The notes: generated from the sequence alone by a model not told the origin. A DNA stretch of 64,000 bases from an uncultured Pelagibacteraceae bacterium (GCA_902597865.1 CACJZL010000002.1:1-64000), one strand, 5' to 3'. Counted from the first letter of the stretch, positions 1-8,042 are shown. Numbers and translations: made by a program.

Positions 1-1
1 T

Positions 2-568
2 ATTGTAGACCAATTTATTGATAGAACTTTTGCAAGAAAAAAAACTTTTTTTGAGGACGAAATTGTAGCCCATGTATCAATGGCACACCCAACTTCAACT
101 GGATTAATGAATGCATGTGAAGATGCAATCAAGAAAGAAAAGATCGATTATCAAAGAAATGGCACTTACATTGTAATGGAAGGTCCGCAGTTTTCCACAT
201 TAGCGGAGTCTAATTTATATAGATCTTGGAAAGCTGATGTAATTGGAATGACTAACATGCCTGAGGCAAAATTAGCAAGAGAAGCTGAGATAAGATATGC
301 GTCGGTTTCAATGGTTACAGATTATGATTGCTGGCACCCAGATCATGAAAATGTTGATGTACAACAAGTAATCAAAGTTCTTTTAGGTAATGCCGCAAAA
401 GCAAAAAATATGATTAAAAACCTTATAGAAAATTTTGAAAAACATATTGATCTAAAAGATCCAACAAATAATTGTTTAGATGTAGCTATTATAACAGCAC
501 CAGAAAAAAGAACTCAAAAAACTAAAGACAAATTAAAAACAGTTGCTGGTAGAGTTTTAAATAAATGA
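2..568 (+). CDS. mtnP: S-methyl-5'-thioadenosine phosphorylase, 5'-truncated by window start
   Basis: Phosphorolysis of methylthioadenosine (MTA) to adenine and 5-methylthioribose-1-phosphate in the cytoplasm. The reading frame is open from base 2, so the N-terminus lies outside the window. The visible part carries the purine-nucleoside-phosphorylase signature EGPQFST, followed by the substrate-region motif IGMTNMPEAKLAREAE and the late TDYDCW motif, as in MTAP/MtnP proteins. The stop codon overlaps the mtnA start (ATGA), so the two are translationally coupled. MTA is the by-product of spermidine synthase, which is encoded three genes downstream. Family assignment is firm; MTA rather than another purine nucleoside as substrate is supported by the neighbours. 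Confidence 0.93.
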   Translation: MVDQFIDRTFARKKTFFEDEIVAHVSMAHPTSTGLMNACEDAIKKEKIDYQRNGTYIVMEGPQFSTLAESNLYRSWKADVIGMTNMPEAKLAREAEIRYASVSMVTDYDCWHPDHENVDVQQVIKVLLGNAAKAKNMIKNLIENFEKHIDLKDPTNNCLDVAIITAPEKRTQKTKDKLKTVAGRVLNK

Positions 569-1635
569 AAATTGAAGGAAAAGAATATAGAACAATTTGG
601 TTTGAAAATAATATTGTTAAGATAATTGATCAAACAAAACTCCCACACCAATTTATTATAAAAGATCTTAAAACAGTTAAAGACACGATAAATGCAATTA
701 AAATAATGGAGGTAAGAGGCGCACCTTTAATAGGAGCCACCGCAGCTTATGGGTTAGTTTTAGCTATTTTAGAAAATAATGATCAATCTTTTTTAAAGAA
801 ATCGGCTGAAGATTTAATAAGATCAAGACCTACAGCAATTAATTTAAAATGGGCAGTAGATAGAATGATGAATAAACTTTCAGGGGTTAATAGTGAAAAA
901 ATTTTAGATATTGCTTTGAATGAAGCAAAAGAAATTTGTGAAGAAGATATAAAGTTTTGTGAAAATATAGGATTAAATGGTCTAAAGATAATTGAGGAAA
1001 TTTATAATAAAAAAAAAGATACAGTAAACATTTTAACCCACTGCAACGCAGGATGGCTTGCAACAATTAATTGGGGTACAGCTACATCTCCAATTTATCA
1101 TGCACATAAAAAAGGCATTCCAGTTCATGTTTGGGCAGATGAAACTAGGCCCAGGAACCAGGGTGCAAACTTAACGTCATATGAATTAAATGAGGAAGGT
1201 ATTAAAAATACAATCATTGCAGACAACACTGGTGGAATTTTAATGCAGAGAGGGCAAGTGGATATGTGTATAGTTGGAACTGATCGCACTTTATCTAATG
1301 GTGATGTGTGTAATAAAGTAGGGACTTATCTTAAAGCACTTGCCGCAAAAGATAACAATATACCATTTTATGTGGCTTTACCAAGCTCGACTATCGATTG
1401 GAAAATTAAAAATTCTAAAGATATTCCAATTGAAGAAAGAAGTTCAGAAGAGTTGTCAAAAATCGAAGGTATTGACGAAGATGGTAAAGTAAAAAAAGTA
1501 AAGATATATCCAAATAAAAGTAAGGTTATGAATTTAGCATTTGATGTTACTCCAGCAAAATATATAACTGGTTTAATAACTGAAAAAGGTATTTGCGAAG
1601 CATCAGAAAAAGGATTAAAAAATTTATTTAAATGA
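565..1635 (+). CDS. mtnA: methylthioribose-1-phosphate isomerase
   Basis: Isomerises 5-methylthioribose-1-phosphate to 5-methylthioribulose-1-phosphate, the second step of MTA salvage. The 356-residue length is typical of bacterial MtnA, an eIF2B-alpha-like fold. The RGAP motif is at residues 51-54, the catalytic Cys160 sits in HCNAGWLAT, and the catalytic Asp240 sits in VGTDRTLSNGD; these positions match those known in the Bacillus enzyme. It starts at an ATG that overlaps the mtnP stop by 4 bases and its own stop overlaps the next small gene by 4 bases. No mtnK kinase is needed because MtnP already delivers the phosphorylated sugar. Confidence 0.95.
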   Translation: MKIEGKEYRTIWFENNIVKIIDQTKLPHQFIIKDLKTVKDTINAIKIMEVRGAPLIGATAAYGLVLAILENNDQSFLKKSAEDLIRSRPTAINLKWAVDRMMNKLSGVNSEKILDIALNEAKEICEEDIKFCENIGLNGLKIIEEIYNKKKDTVNILTHCNAGWLATINWGTATSPIYHAHKKGIPVHVWADETRPRNQGANLTSYELNEEGIKNTIIADNTGGILMQRGQVDMCIVGTDRTLSNGDVCNKVGTYLKALAAKDNNIPFYVALPSSTIDWKIKNSKDIPIEERSSEELSKIEGIDEDGKVKKVKIYPNKSKVMNLAFDVTPAKYITGLITEKGICEASEKGLKNLFK

Positions 1636-1955
1636 ACCCGCTTATTTTATCACTTGTTTGTCTTTTATTAGTTGGAGTTTCTGCTAATTGGCTAAGTATT
1701 GTTAAGAATAATAAGACATTAATTTATCTTTCTTTAGCACCATGTATTTATATAGCAATATATGGAATTTATTTAGTTATTGGACCTGTTGATTTGTATG
1801 AAGACGGTTCAAAAAACTTTTTTATGCAGAACCCTTATGAAAGTGAGCTTCCACCACAGTTTTTATTATTAAAGCTTTACCAGTATATTCTAATAGGCGT
1901 AGGTGTAATTTTTGGGTATTTATTTTTAAAATATTTAAAAAATTATGGACGTTAA
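1632..1955 (+). CDS. small integral membrane protein, unknown function
   Basis: I do not recognise this 107-residue protein. It has three hydrophobic segments, roughly residues 3-22, 29-52 and 79-103, with a polar loop at about 53-77 containing an acidic DLYEDG stretch. It is embedded in the MTA operon: its start overlaps the mtnA stop (ATGA) and its end overlaps the aldolase gene by 11 bases, so it is almost certainly co-translated with them. No transporter or enzyme motif is visible. A role in the pathway is only inferred from position. Confidence 0.75.
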   Translation: MNPLILSLVCLLLVGVSANWLSIVKNNKTLIYLSLAPCIYIAIYGIYLVIGPVDLYEDGSKNFFMQNPYESELPPQFLLLKLYQYILIGVGVIFGYLFLKYLKNYGR

Positions 1956-2592
1956 GAGTAGAGAAGAAATAATAAAATTTGCACAAAAACTAAATAGTAC
2001 AAATTTATCTCCGCTAAGATCAGGAAATATTTCACTTAAAGCTCAGAACAATAATGAAGAGGGGTTTTTAATTACTCCATCAGGCAAAAAATACGACAGT
2101 TTAAAAGCTGATGATATAGTCTTTGTATCTTTAGAGGGGAGATATGATGAAAAAGGTTTGCAGCCTTCTTCGGAATGGAGATTTCATAAAGATATTTATT
2201 TAAAGAAGGCTGATGCAAAAGCCGTCGTCCATGCTCATTCACCACACGCAACAGCTGTATCAGCACACAACAAAGACGTCCCTGCCTTTCATTACATGAT
2301 AGCTTTAGCTGGTGGAGATAATATAAAGTGCGCAAAGTATGCAACTTTTGGAACACAAGAACTATCTGACAATATTATTGAAGCGTTAGAAAATAGAAAG
2401 GCATGCTTGATGTCTAATCACGGTCAAGTTGCTTATGGGGATAACTTGAACTCAGCCTTTGAACTTGCAGAAGAAGTTGAAAATATTTGCCATCAATACA
2501 TAAATGCAATAAAGTTAGGAGAACCTAAGATTCTTTCATCAAGTGAGATGGATGTAATATTAGAAAAAGTTAAAAACTATAAAAAAGGATAA
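1945..2592 (+). CDS. class II (FucA-type) sugar-phosphate aldolase, probable methylthioribulose-1-P aldolase
   Basis: Zinc-dependent class II aldolase/adducin family, 215 residues. The catalytic glutamate is E77 (PSSEWRFHKD) and the zinc ligands are H96 and H98 (HAHSPHATAVSA) and H159 (SNHGQVAYG), the same spacing as L-fuculose-1-phosphate aldolase FucA (E73, H92, H94, H155). The middle (PAFHYMIALAGG, YATFGTQELS) is also FucA-like. Directly after mtnP-mtnA this fits the aldolase of the DHAP shunt, which splits methylthioribulose-1-phosphate into dihydroxyacetone phosphate and 2-methylthioacetaldehyde. The alternative is MtnB, the dehydratase of the classical methionine salvage pathway, from the same superfamily. 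No mtnC or mtnD lies nearby. Substrate is inferred. Confidence 0.85.
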   Translation: MDVKSREEIIKFAQKLNSTNLSPLRSGNISLKAQNNNEEGFLITPSGKKYDSLKADDIVFVSLEGRYDEKGLQPSSEWRFHKDIYLKKADAKAVVHAHSPHATAVSAHNKDVPAFHYMIALAGGDNIKCAKYATFGTQELSDNIIEALENRKACLMSNHGQVAYGDNLNSAFELAEEVENICHQYINAIKLGEPKILSSSEMDVILEKVKNYKKG

Positions 2593-2598
2593 CTTTTT

Positions 2599-3639
2599 AT
2601 GACGAAGGTTGGGGAGCACGTCACTTTAGATATCATAGGTACTGAAAAAGAGTACGAACCAAAATTCTTTGAAAAACTAGTTTATAAAATATCAAAGAAG
2701 GCAAAGGTAACTGTTCTAGAGATTTCAAAGTATAAATTTGAGCCACAAGGCTTCACTCTTATAGCTTTATTAGCAGAAAGTCATATCAGCTTTCATACTT
2801 TCCCAGAAAGAGGAATTATAAGTTTTGATTTTTTTACGTGCGGAAAAGTAAATCCTAATGTTGCCTTCGATATTATAAAAAAAGAAATTAAGCATAAAAG
2901 AATTGTTAAAAAAGAATTCAATAGAGATACAATAAGTTATTATGATGATATTTATAGCTCACCAGGTTTAAAAAAATATTACATGGTTAAAGATGTTTTG
3001 GAAAACTTTACATCAAAAGTAGGTCAAAACATTGAAATTTTAGATTTAGAACAATTTGGCAAATCTCTATTTATCGATGGTGAACTTCAGGTGGCAGAAA
3101 ATGATGAACACTTGTATAGCTCAACATTTGTAAACTCTGGTTTAAAACTGAATCCATCAAATGATAAAACTGCAATTATTGGCGGAGGAGATGGAGGCGT
3201 AGCAAGAGAGTGTATATCTAAGGGTTTTAAACTAATTGATTGGTATGAGTTAGATCCCGAAGTTGTAACAATGTGTGAAAAATATTTATCTAAGGTAGGT
3301 AAGAAAGCTACTACAAAAAACCATGTGCAATGTGTATGGGGAGATGCATTTGAAAGTATTAAATCAGTTGAAGATAATAAGTATGATAAAATTTATGTAG
3401 ATTTAAACGATGATCAGTATTGTATTGATTTGGCCGCAAAAAATATCAAATCTTTAAAAAGAATTCTTAAGCCAAATGGAACAATAACTGCACAAGTTGG
3501 AAGCCAAGATAAAAAACCTAAACAAGTTGATAAATGGTTAAATCTTTTTGAAAAAAGTTTTGGCAATACGTCATTAGACAGAGTTTATATCCCAAGCTTT
3601 GATTGCTCTTGGAATTTTGCATCTTCTCTAAATAAATAA
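2599..3639 (+). CDS. speD-speE: S-adenosylmethionine decarboxylase - spermidine synthase fusion
   Basis: A 346-residue two-domain protein. Residues 1-115 are a class 1B AdoMet decarboxylase proenzyme: ESHISFHTFPE contains the self-cleavage site between E60 and S61, where Ser61 becomes the pyruvoyl group, with His66 and Cys81 (TCG) also in place. Residues 120-346 are a spermidine synthase: FIDGELQVAENDEHLYSS, GGGDGG at 195-200, acidic YELDPE near 218, and the C-terminal PSFDCSWNF. The usual active-site DxxDPxGP reads DLNDDQYC (268-275), keeping DxxD but losing PxGP. The fusion would decarboxylate AdoMet and use the product directly, releasing MTA for the upstream genes. Such fusions are known in bacteria. 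Amine acceptor not determinable here. Confidence 0.93.
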   Translation: MTKVGEHVTLDIIGTEKEYEPKFFEKLVYKISKKAKVTVLEISKYKFEPQGFTLIALLAESHISFHTFPERGIISFDFFTCGKVNPNVAFDIIKKEIKHKRIVKKEFNRDTISYYDDIYSSPGLKKYYMVKDVLENFTSKVGQNIEILDLEQFGKSLFIDGELQVAENDEHLYSSTFVNSGLKLNPSNDKTAIIGGGDGGVARECISKGFKLIDWYELDPEVVTMCEKYLSKVGKKATTKNHVQCVWGDAFESIKSVEDNKYDKIYVDLNDDQYCIDLAAKNIKSLKRILKPNGTITAQVGSQDKKPKQVDKWLNLFEKSFGNTSLDRVYIPSFDCSWNFASSLNK

Positions 3640-4029
3640 TTAATATTTAGTATACTCTTTAATCTCTTTGATCTTAGATCCAGTGTGATTATTTATTTCT
3701 AACTTAATACTTGCCCGTTTGTCGTTTAAGAAGTGGATTTCTCTTGATAACAAAATGAAATGATCATCGAATTTTGAATCTTTTTCGCATTGTCTTTTAT
3801 TATCTTCAATATCCCACAGTTTAGCATTTATTTCTTTTAATTCAGAGAATAAACTCTTTATCTTTTCATCAACTTTCATATTTTTATCATATTGTTCCTT
3901 TAAAGAATCATATTCTAAATTTATGAATTTTAATTTTTCTGCGTCTTTGATTTTGTCTTTTTTGATTTCAAGGATAGTTAATTTATCTAATAACTCACCA
4001 ACAGATACTTCAACTAATATTTTATTCAT
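3640..4029 (-). CDS. DUF6165 family protein
   Basis: A 129-residue, highly charged, mostly helical protein with probable coiled coil. It starts VEVSVGELLDKLTILEIK and contains LWDIEDNKR and LLSREIHFLNDKR, a pattern I associate with DUF6165, small proteins often found beside polysaccharide glycosyltransferases. It has no signal peptide or membrane segment. Here it ends one base after the speD-speE stop (convergent) and is divergent from a GT9 glycosyltransferase 32 bases away. Molecular function is unknown; a link to surface-glycan assembly is inferred from the neighbours. Confidence 0.75.
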   Translation of the reverse strand: MNKILVEVSVGELLDKLTILEIKKDKIKDAEKLKFINLEYDSLKEQYDKNMKVDEKIKSLFSELKEINAKLWDIEDNKRQCEKDSKFDDHFILLSREIHFLNDKRASIKLEINNHTGSKIKEIKEYTKY

Positions 4030-4061
4030 AAAATTTTATAGTGTGATAAATTGTTAAAAAT

Positions 4062-4991
4062 ATGTCTAATATATTAATCATAAAGCACGGATCACTAGGA
4101 GATATAGCTCAAGCGAGTGGGGCAATTCAAGATATTTATGACAACCATAAAGATGATTTTATTTATTTATTAACATCTCACGTATATTCAGATCTTTTCA
4201 AAAAAAATCCCAATATTAAAGAAGTAATTGTCGATAAAAGATTGTCCAGGTTTAATTTGATCTATCTTTTTTCTTTAATGAAAAAAATTAAACAACATAA
4301 GTTTACTAAAGTCTACGATCTACAGAATTCTTCAAGGACTTCATTTTATAAAAGAATTTTATTTCCTAATTTAGGATCTTATAAATGGTCTTCTTCTGAA
4401 ACTACTCTTCCAGCAAATGAAACTAAAAAAGAATTTGATAAAAAACCAGTATTAGAAAGATTTGATCATCAATTAAAGATATCTGGTTTGAAAACATCTC
4501 ACACTTTAAAGCCAGATTTTTCTTGGGGTTGTTCTAATATCGATAAACTTATTTCTAAATATAATTTATCTGATTATATATTGTTATTTCCATTCTGCTC
4601 TGAGCATTTACAGCAAAAGAAATGGCCGTATTACGATCAATTAATAAAACTCATAAAACAAAATCATCCTAATCTAAAAATAGTGATAGCTCCTGGTCCT
4701 GATGAAATAGAAAAAGCCAAAAAATTAGATGCAGTTTCTGTTCTAAAAGAAGATAAAGCTATTTCTATTTCGGAACTTGCAGGTTTAATAAAAAGAAGTA
4801 AATTTGTTGTTGCTAACGATACAGGTCCTGCGCATATGGCAGCACATTTAAATGTTAAAGGTCTGTCGTTGTTTGGAAGTCATACGACTGCTTATAAAGT
4901 AAGTATTGAAAGAGAAAACTTTAAAGCAATACAAGTTAGTGATTTAAAAAACCTAAGTGCAAAGAAAGTTTTTGAAAGATTAGCTCTTTAA
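4062..4991 (+). CDS. glycosyltransferase family 9 (heptosyltransferase-like)
   Basis: A 309-residue GT-B fold protein of the ADP-heptose:LPS heptosyltransferase family. The N-terminal KHGSLGDIAQASGA loop and the C-terminal VVANDTGPAHMAAHLNVKGLSLFG motif (about residues 252-275), which holds the nucleotide-sugar binding residues, are characteristic. It would transfer a sugar to the LPS core or another surface glycan on the cytoplasmic face of the inner membrane. Its last 12 bases overlap the end of the convergent GT4 gene. The donor and acceptor cannot be told from sequence; GT9 members include non-heptose enzymes. Confidence 0.88.
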   Translation: MSNILIIKHGSLGDIAQASGAIQDIYDNHKDDFIYLLTSHVYSDLFKKNPNIKEVIVDKRLSRFNLIYLFSLMKKIKQHKFTKVYDLQNSSRTSFYKRILFPNLGSYKWSSSETTLPANETKKEFDKKPVLERFDHQLKISGLKTSHTLKPDFSWGCSNIDKLISKYNLSDYILLFPFCSEHLQQKKWPYYDQLIKLIKQNHPNLKIVIAPGPDEIEKAKKLDAVSVLKEDKAISISELAGLIKRSKFVVANDTGPAHMAAHLNVKGLSLFGSHTTAYKVSIERENFKAIQVSDLKNLSAKKVFERLAL

Positions 4992-6068
4992 AATCTCTAA
5001 ATATTTTTTTAAGATTTCTGGCCAAAGAAATTTTTTTGCATTTTCTTCTGCATTCTTTCCTAAAACTTTAAATTTATTATTCTGCAATATATCAACTAAA
5101 CTTTGATAGATTTCATCTAAATTGTTTCCATCACAAAGTAAACCAGTTTCATTATTGACAATAGCGTCGGATGCACCACCAACTTTTCCACCAATAGATG
5201 GTACTCCATATTGAGCAGCTTCAACATAAACAATTCCAAAACCTTCTACAGATTTTTTATAAGAAATCGATGGCATAACAAAAACATTTGAATTTTTTAA
5301 GTAAGAGTTTTTTTCATCTTTAGATAAATTTTTCAAAAACAAAACATTACTCTCAAGTTTTAATTCTTTAATAAGTTTTTTCTGAGATTCTAAAGTATCG
5401 CCTTGACCAATACAAATATAAATTATGTTTGGGTAAATTTCTTTCAAATTTCTCAAAGACATAATTATTTTTTCATGATTTTTTCTTTTATCAAATCTAG
5501 CAACAGTAATTAGTCTTGGCTCTTTTCCTTCAAGTTTCTTTAATATTTTTTCATCTATTTTTGGATTTACTTCTTCTCTTGGAAATACACCTGGGTTAAT
5601 AACTTTGATTTTTTCCTCATTAATACCAATTTCAATACCAAGACTTTTAGTGAAATTGGAATTTGCAATGATATGATCGCAGTTGTTTAACACTCTAACA
5701 ACTCGTTTATTAAGAAAAGAATCTTTTTTATGATTTATTTCCTTAGAGTGAATAAGACAAGTTTTTCTTATTTTGGTATTGATGTTTTCTAAACTTTTCC
5801 AATGATCAGAGATGATATTTTTAACTTTAGTATTTTTTTGTAGGTAATTATTAATTAATGAAGCTTTTCTAAATTTTCTAAAGATTTTTGGCCCTCCAAC
5901 TCTTTCAATTGAAAATGATAAATCTTCGTCAAATTTTTCCTGCTGATAATGTTCATCAGCAAATACTTTAACCATCATATGTTCCGACAGTGATTTTGTA
6001 AGGCCAAACATAAGATTTTGCATACCTCCAACATCAGGTGGAAAATTTCTTGTGATAATTAAATTCAT
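4980..6068 (-). CDS. glycosyltransferase family 4
   Basis: A 362-residue retaining glycosyltransferase of GT-B fold. The N-terminal TRNFPPDVGGMQNLMFGL is the usual acceptor-side glycine loop, LITVARFDKRKNHEKII marks the start of the C-terminal Rossmann domain, and SYKKSVEGFGIVYVEAAQYGVPSIGG contains the EX7E element of GT4 donor binding. It begins in a TAATG overlap with the upstream thioredoxin-like gene and ends within the convergent GT9 gene, making a compact glycan group with GT9 and DUF6165. Probable role: adding a sugar to lipopolysaccharide or a capsule-like glycan. Specific substrates unknown. Confidence 0.9.
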   Translation of the reverse strand: MNLIITRNFPPDVGGMQNLMFGLTKSLSEHMMVKVFADEHYQQEKFDEDLSFSIERVGGPKIFRKFRKASLINNYLQKNTKVKNIISDHWKSLENINTKIRKTCLIHSKEINHKKDSFLNKRVVRVLNNCDHIIANSNFTKSLGIEIGINEEKIKVINPGVFPREEVNPKIDEKILKKLEGKEPRLITVARFDKRKNHEKIIMSLRNLKEIYPNIIYICIGQGDTLESQKKLIKELKLESNVLFLKNLSKDEKNSYLKNSNVFVMPSISYKKSVEGFGIVYVEAAQYGVPSIGGKVGGASDAIVNNETGLLCDGNNLDEIYQSLVDILQNNKFKVLGKNAEENAKKFLWPEILKKYLEILKS

Positions 6069-6622
6069 TATTTAAACCATTTTATACTGCATCCCATACT
6101 AGGATATTGTTCTTTCGGACCTTGTTGGGTTTTAGCAATTAGTTTCATAGATTTAAGTAATTCACTGTCGCCAGTTCCGACAGGTTTTAAATCGTTTAAT
6201 TCTCTTATTCTTCCTCTGTAATTGAGCTCAAGTTTTTTATTGTAACCAAAAAAGTCTGGAGTACAAACTGCATCATATTTTTTTGCGATTTCTTGAGTCT
6301 CATCAATTAAATAAGGAAATGAAAAGTTATATCTTTCAGAAAACTTTTTCATATTTTCAAAAGAATCTTCAGGATAGTTTTTGGTATCATTTGACATTAT
6401 CGCAACTGAGTTAATGCCATCTTCTTTAAGTTTTGCACAATCATCAGCAAGTTCTCTTATTATCGCTTTTACATAAGGGCAATGATTGCAAATAAACATT
6501 ATCAAAGTTCCATTATCGCCTTTGACATCACTCAATGTTAATAATTCCTCATTAATTGATTTAAGCTTAAAATCTATTGCATTTAGACCGAAATCACATA
6601 TTGGAGTTTTTAAAAGTGCCAT
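6068..6622 (-). CDS. thioredoxin-fold (AhpC/TSA-like) redox protein
   Basis: A 184-residue cytoplasmic thioredoxin-like protein. After a peroxiredoxin-type opening (FGLNAIDFKLKSINEE) it has a CxxC centre in FICNHCPYVKAI at about residues 44-55 and the helix-strand region PYLIDETQEIAKKYDAVCTPDFFGY, where the cis-Pro is part of CTPDFF. No signal peptide. The family is common next to metabolic genes but poorly characterised; a peroxide or disulfide reductase function is possible. It overlaps the downstream GT4 gene start by one base (TAATG), which shows cotranscription but not a shared pathway. Confidence 0.85.
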   Translation of the reverse strand: MALLKTPICDFGLNAIDFKLKSINEELLTLSDVKGDNGTLIMFICNHCPYVKAIIRELADDCAKLKEDGINSVAIMSNDTKNYPEDSFENMKKFSERYNFSFPYLIDETQEIAKKYDAVCTPDFFGYNKKLELNYRGRIRELNDLKPVGTGDSELLKSMKLIAKTQQGPKEQYPSMGCSIKWFK

Positions 6623-6639
6623 GTTAGAATATATAAATT

Positions 6640-7152
6640 ATGTTTTACGATTTGGAAAATAAAAAACCAAAAAACTCTGGCGAAAATTGGGTAGCACCTA
6701 ATGCCGTTGTTATTGGTGATGTAACATTAGATAAGAATACAAGTGTTTGGTTTAATGCAACCTTAAGAGGTGACATTGAAAATATTCATATAGGCGAGGG
6801 GTCAAACGTTCAGGATGGTTGTGTATTACACACTGATCCAGGTTGTCCTTTGAAAGTTGGAAAAAATGTAACCATTGGACATTTAGTGATGCTTCATGGA
6901 TGCACAATTGGTGACAATAGTTTAATTGGGATTGGTGCCGTAATCTTGAACAAAGCAAAGATAGGAAAAAATTGTATTATAGGTGCAAAGGCTTTGATCA
7001 CAGAAAATAAAGAGATACCCGATAATTCTTTAGTTGTAGGATCTCCAGGAAAAATCATTAGACAAGTAACGGAAGAAGAAAAAAAGGCAGTCTTTGAAAA
7101 CACCAAACATTATCAAGACAATTGGAAGAGGTATTCAAAATCAATTTTTTAA
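6640..7152 (+). CDS. gamma-class carbonic anhydrase-like hexapeptide protein
   Basis: A 170-residue left-handed beta-helix protein built of hexapeptide repeats. The three zinc-ligand histidines of the gamma-carbonic anhydrase family are visible in VLHTD and in IGHLVMLHGC (about residues 67, 84 and 89), and the RGDIENIHIGEGSNVQDG segment is typical of the YrdA/CaiE/CA group. It probably forms a cytoplasmic trimer. Family members hydrate CO2 or have lost that activity; here metal ligands are intact but the proton-shuttle residues cannot be judged. It is divergent from the thioredoxin-like gene, 17 bases apart. Confidence 0.9.
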   Translation: MFYDLENKKPKNSGENWVAPNAVVIGDVTLDKNTSVWFNATLRGDIENIHIGEGSNVQDGCVLHTDPGCPLKVGKNVTIGHLVMLHGCTIGDNSLIGIGAVILNKAKIGKNCIIGAKALITENKEIPDNSLVVGSPGKIIRQVTEEEKKAVFENTKHYQDNWKRYSKSIF

Positions 7153-7166
7153 TATAAGTTTAAATA

Positions 7167-7442
7167 ATGAAATTAATTTTTAGTGTTATAACTTTTGTTT
7201 TATTACTATCTGTAAATGCAAATTCACATTCTGGTGGAACTAATGCTGCGGGATGTCACATGAATTACTCCACAGGTTTTTACCATTGTCATCAGGCAAA
7301 ACAACCAGATCCTTTTAAAACATATTACTACATAAAACACCAAGGAAGATCATATGGACCTTACTCGAGTTATAGTTCGTGTATGGCTGCTATAAGAGGG
7401 GCAGGAATTTCCGGAGCATTTTGTAGTACTTCTAAATATTAA
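7167..7442 (+). CDS. small secreted YHCH-motif protein
   Basis: A 91-residue protein with a clear N-terminal signal peptide (hydrophobic core at residues 3-18, probable cleavage around NANS-HSGG). The mature part carries HSGGTNAAGCHMN and GFYHCH, a Cys/His-rich motif resembling small exported YHYH-type metal-binding-like domains. The C-terminal half (residues 48-91) is aromatic and Ser/Gly-rich with two further cysteines, suggesting disulfides or metal binding in the periplasm. Function unknown. It follows the gamma-carbonic anhydrase by 14 bases and its end overlaps the convergent flavin oxidase gene by 4 bases. Confidence 0.75.
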   Translation: MKLIFSVITFVLLLSVNANSHSGGTNAAGCHMNYSTGFYHCHQAKQPDPFKTYYYIKHQGRSYGPYSSYSSCMAAIRGAGISGAFCSTSKY

Positions 7443-8038
7443 GGAACTAACCAAGTATCTTTATTACTTTCCAAATCAAATTTTGCTCTTCGATGGCCTT
7501 TAGCAGCAAGATATAACCACTCAATAGATTTTATTTTACACTGAATGACAGTGAAGTTTTTATAACCTTCTTCACTTTGTTCCTTTGTATAATCAAAATT
7601 ATCTAACTCAGGTTTAAGTCCTGATGTTGGAATATCAGATTCTGTTCCTGGACCATTATCAACTAAATAACATTTACGGCTTATATGTTGAGTTTTTTCC
7701 CAAGAATTTTTCGTAATATCGTTTTTGTGATTAATAATACAGTTTACTTTAAGTCGAACCTGAATTTTTTCATCCTTATCATAAAATAAAAGAGCAGCAT
7801 TGGGATTATTTTTAAGTAATTCTATTTTATCTGATCTAATATCACTGTGAAATTGAACTAAGTTATTTTGTTGATCTGCCTTTCTTAAAACAACAATTCT
7901 TCCATCTACATCTTTGTTATGACCGCATATAAAAGTAGGAATTCTAAATTGAGAACTTCTATTGGTCACTGCATCAACAAGCATTGACCATATTTTCTTC
8001 TTTATCTCTGTGAAGTCTTCATAGTACGCAGGCTGCAT
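7439..8038 (-). CDS. pyridoxamine 5'-phosphate oxidase-like flavoprotein
   Basis: A 199-residue split-barrel FMN-binding protein of the PNPOx family. RIVVLRKADQQNNLVQFHSDIRSDKIELLKNNPNAALLFYDKDEKIQVRL corresponds to the FMN-binding strands, and the C-terminal IEWLYLAAKGHRRAKF resembles the PNPOx C-terminal region. It differs from canonical PdxH (usually about 210-230 residues with an ERLPPRW-type end) and lacks its pyridoxal-binding RPP signature, so I call it PdxH-like without a gene symbol. It lies 4 bases downstream of the dehydrogenase gene on the same strand. Confidence 0.85.
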   Translation of the reverse strand: MQPAYYEDFTEIKKKIWSMLVDAVTNRSSQFRIPTFICGHNKDVDGRIVVLRKADQQNNLVQFHSDIRSDKIELLKNNPNAALLFYDKDEKIQVRLKVNCIINHKNDITKNSWEKTQHISRKCYLVDNGPGTESDIPTSGLKPELDNFDYTKEQSEEGYKNFTVIQCKIKSIEWLYLAAKGHRRAKFDLESNKDTWLVP

Positions 8039-8042
8039 ACTT

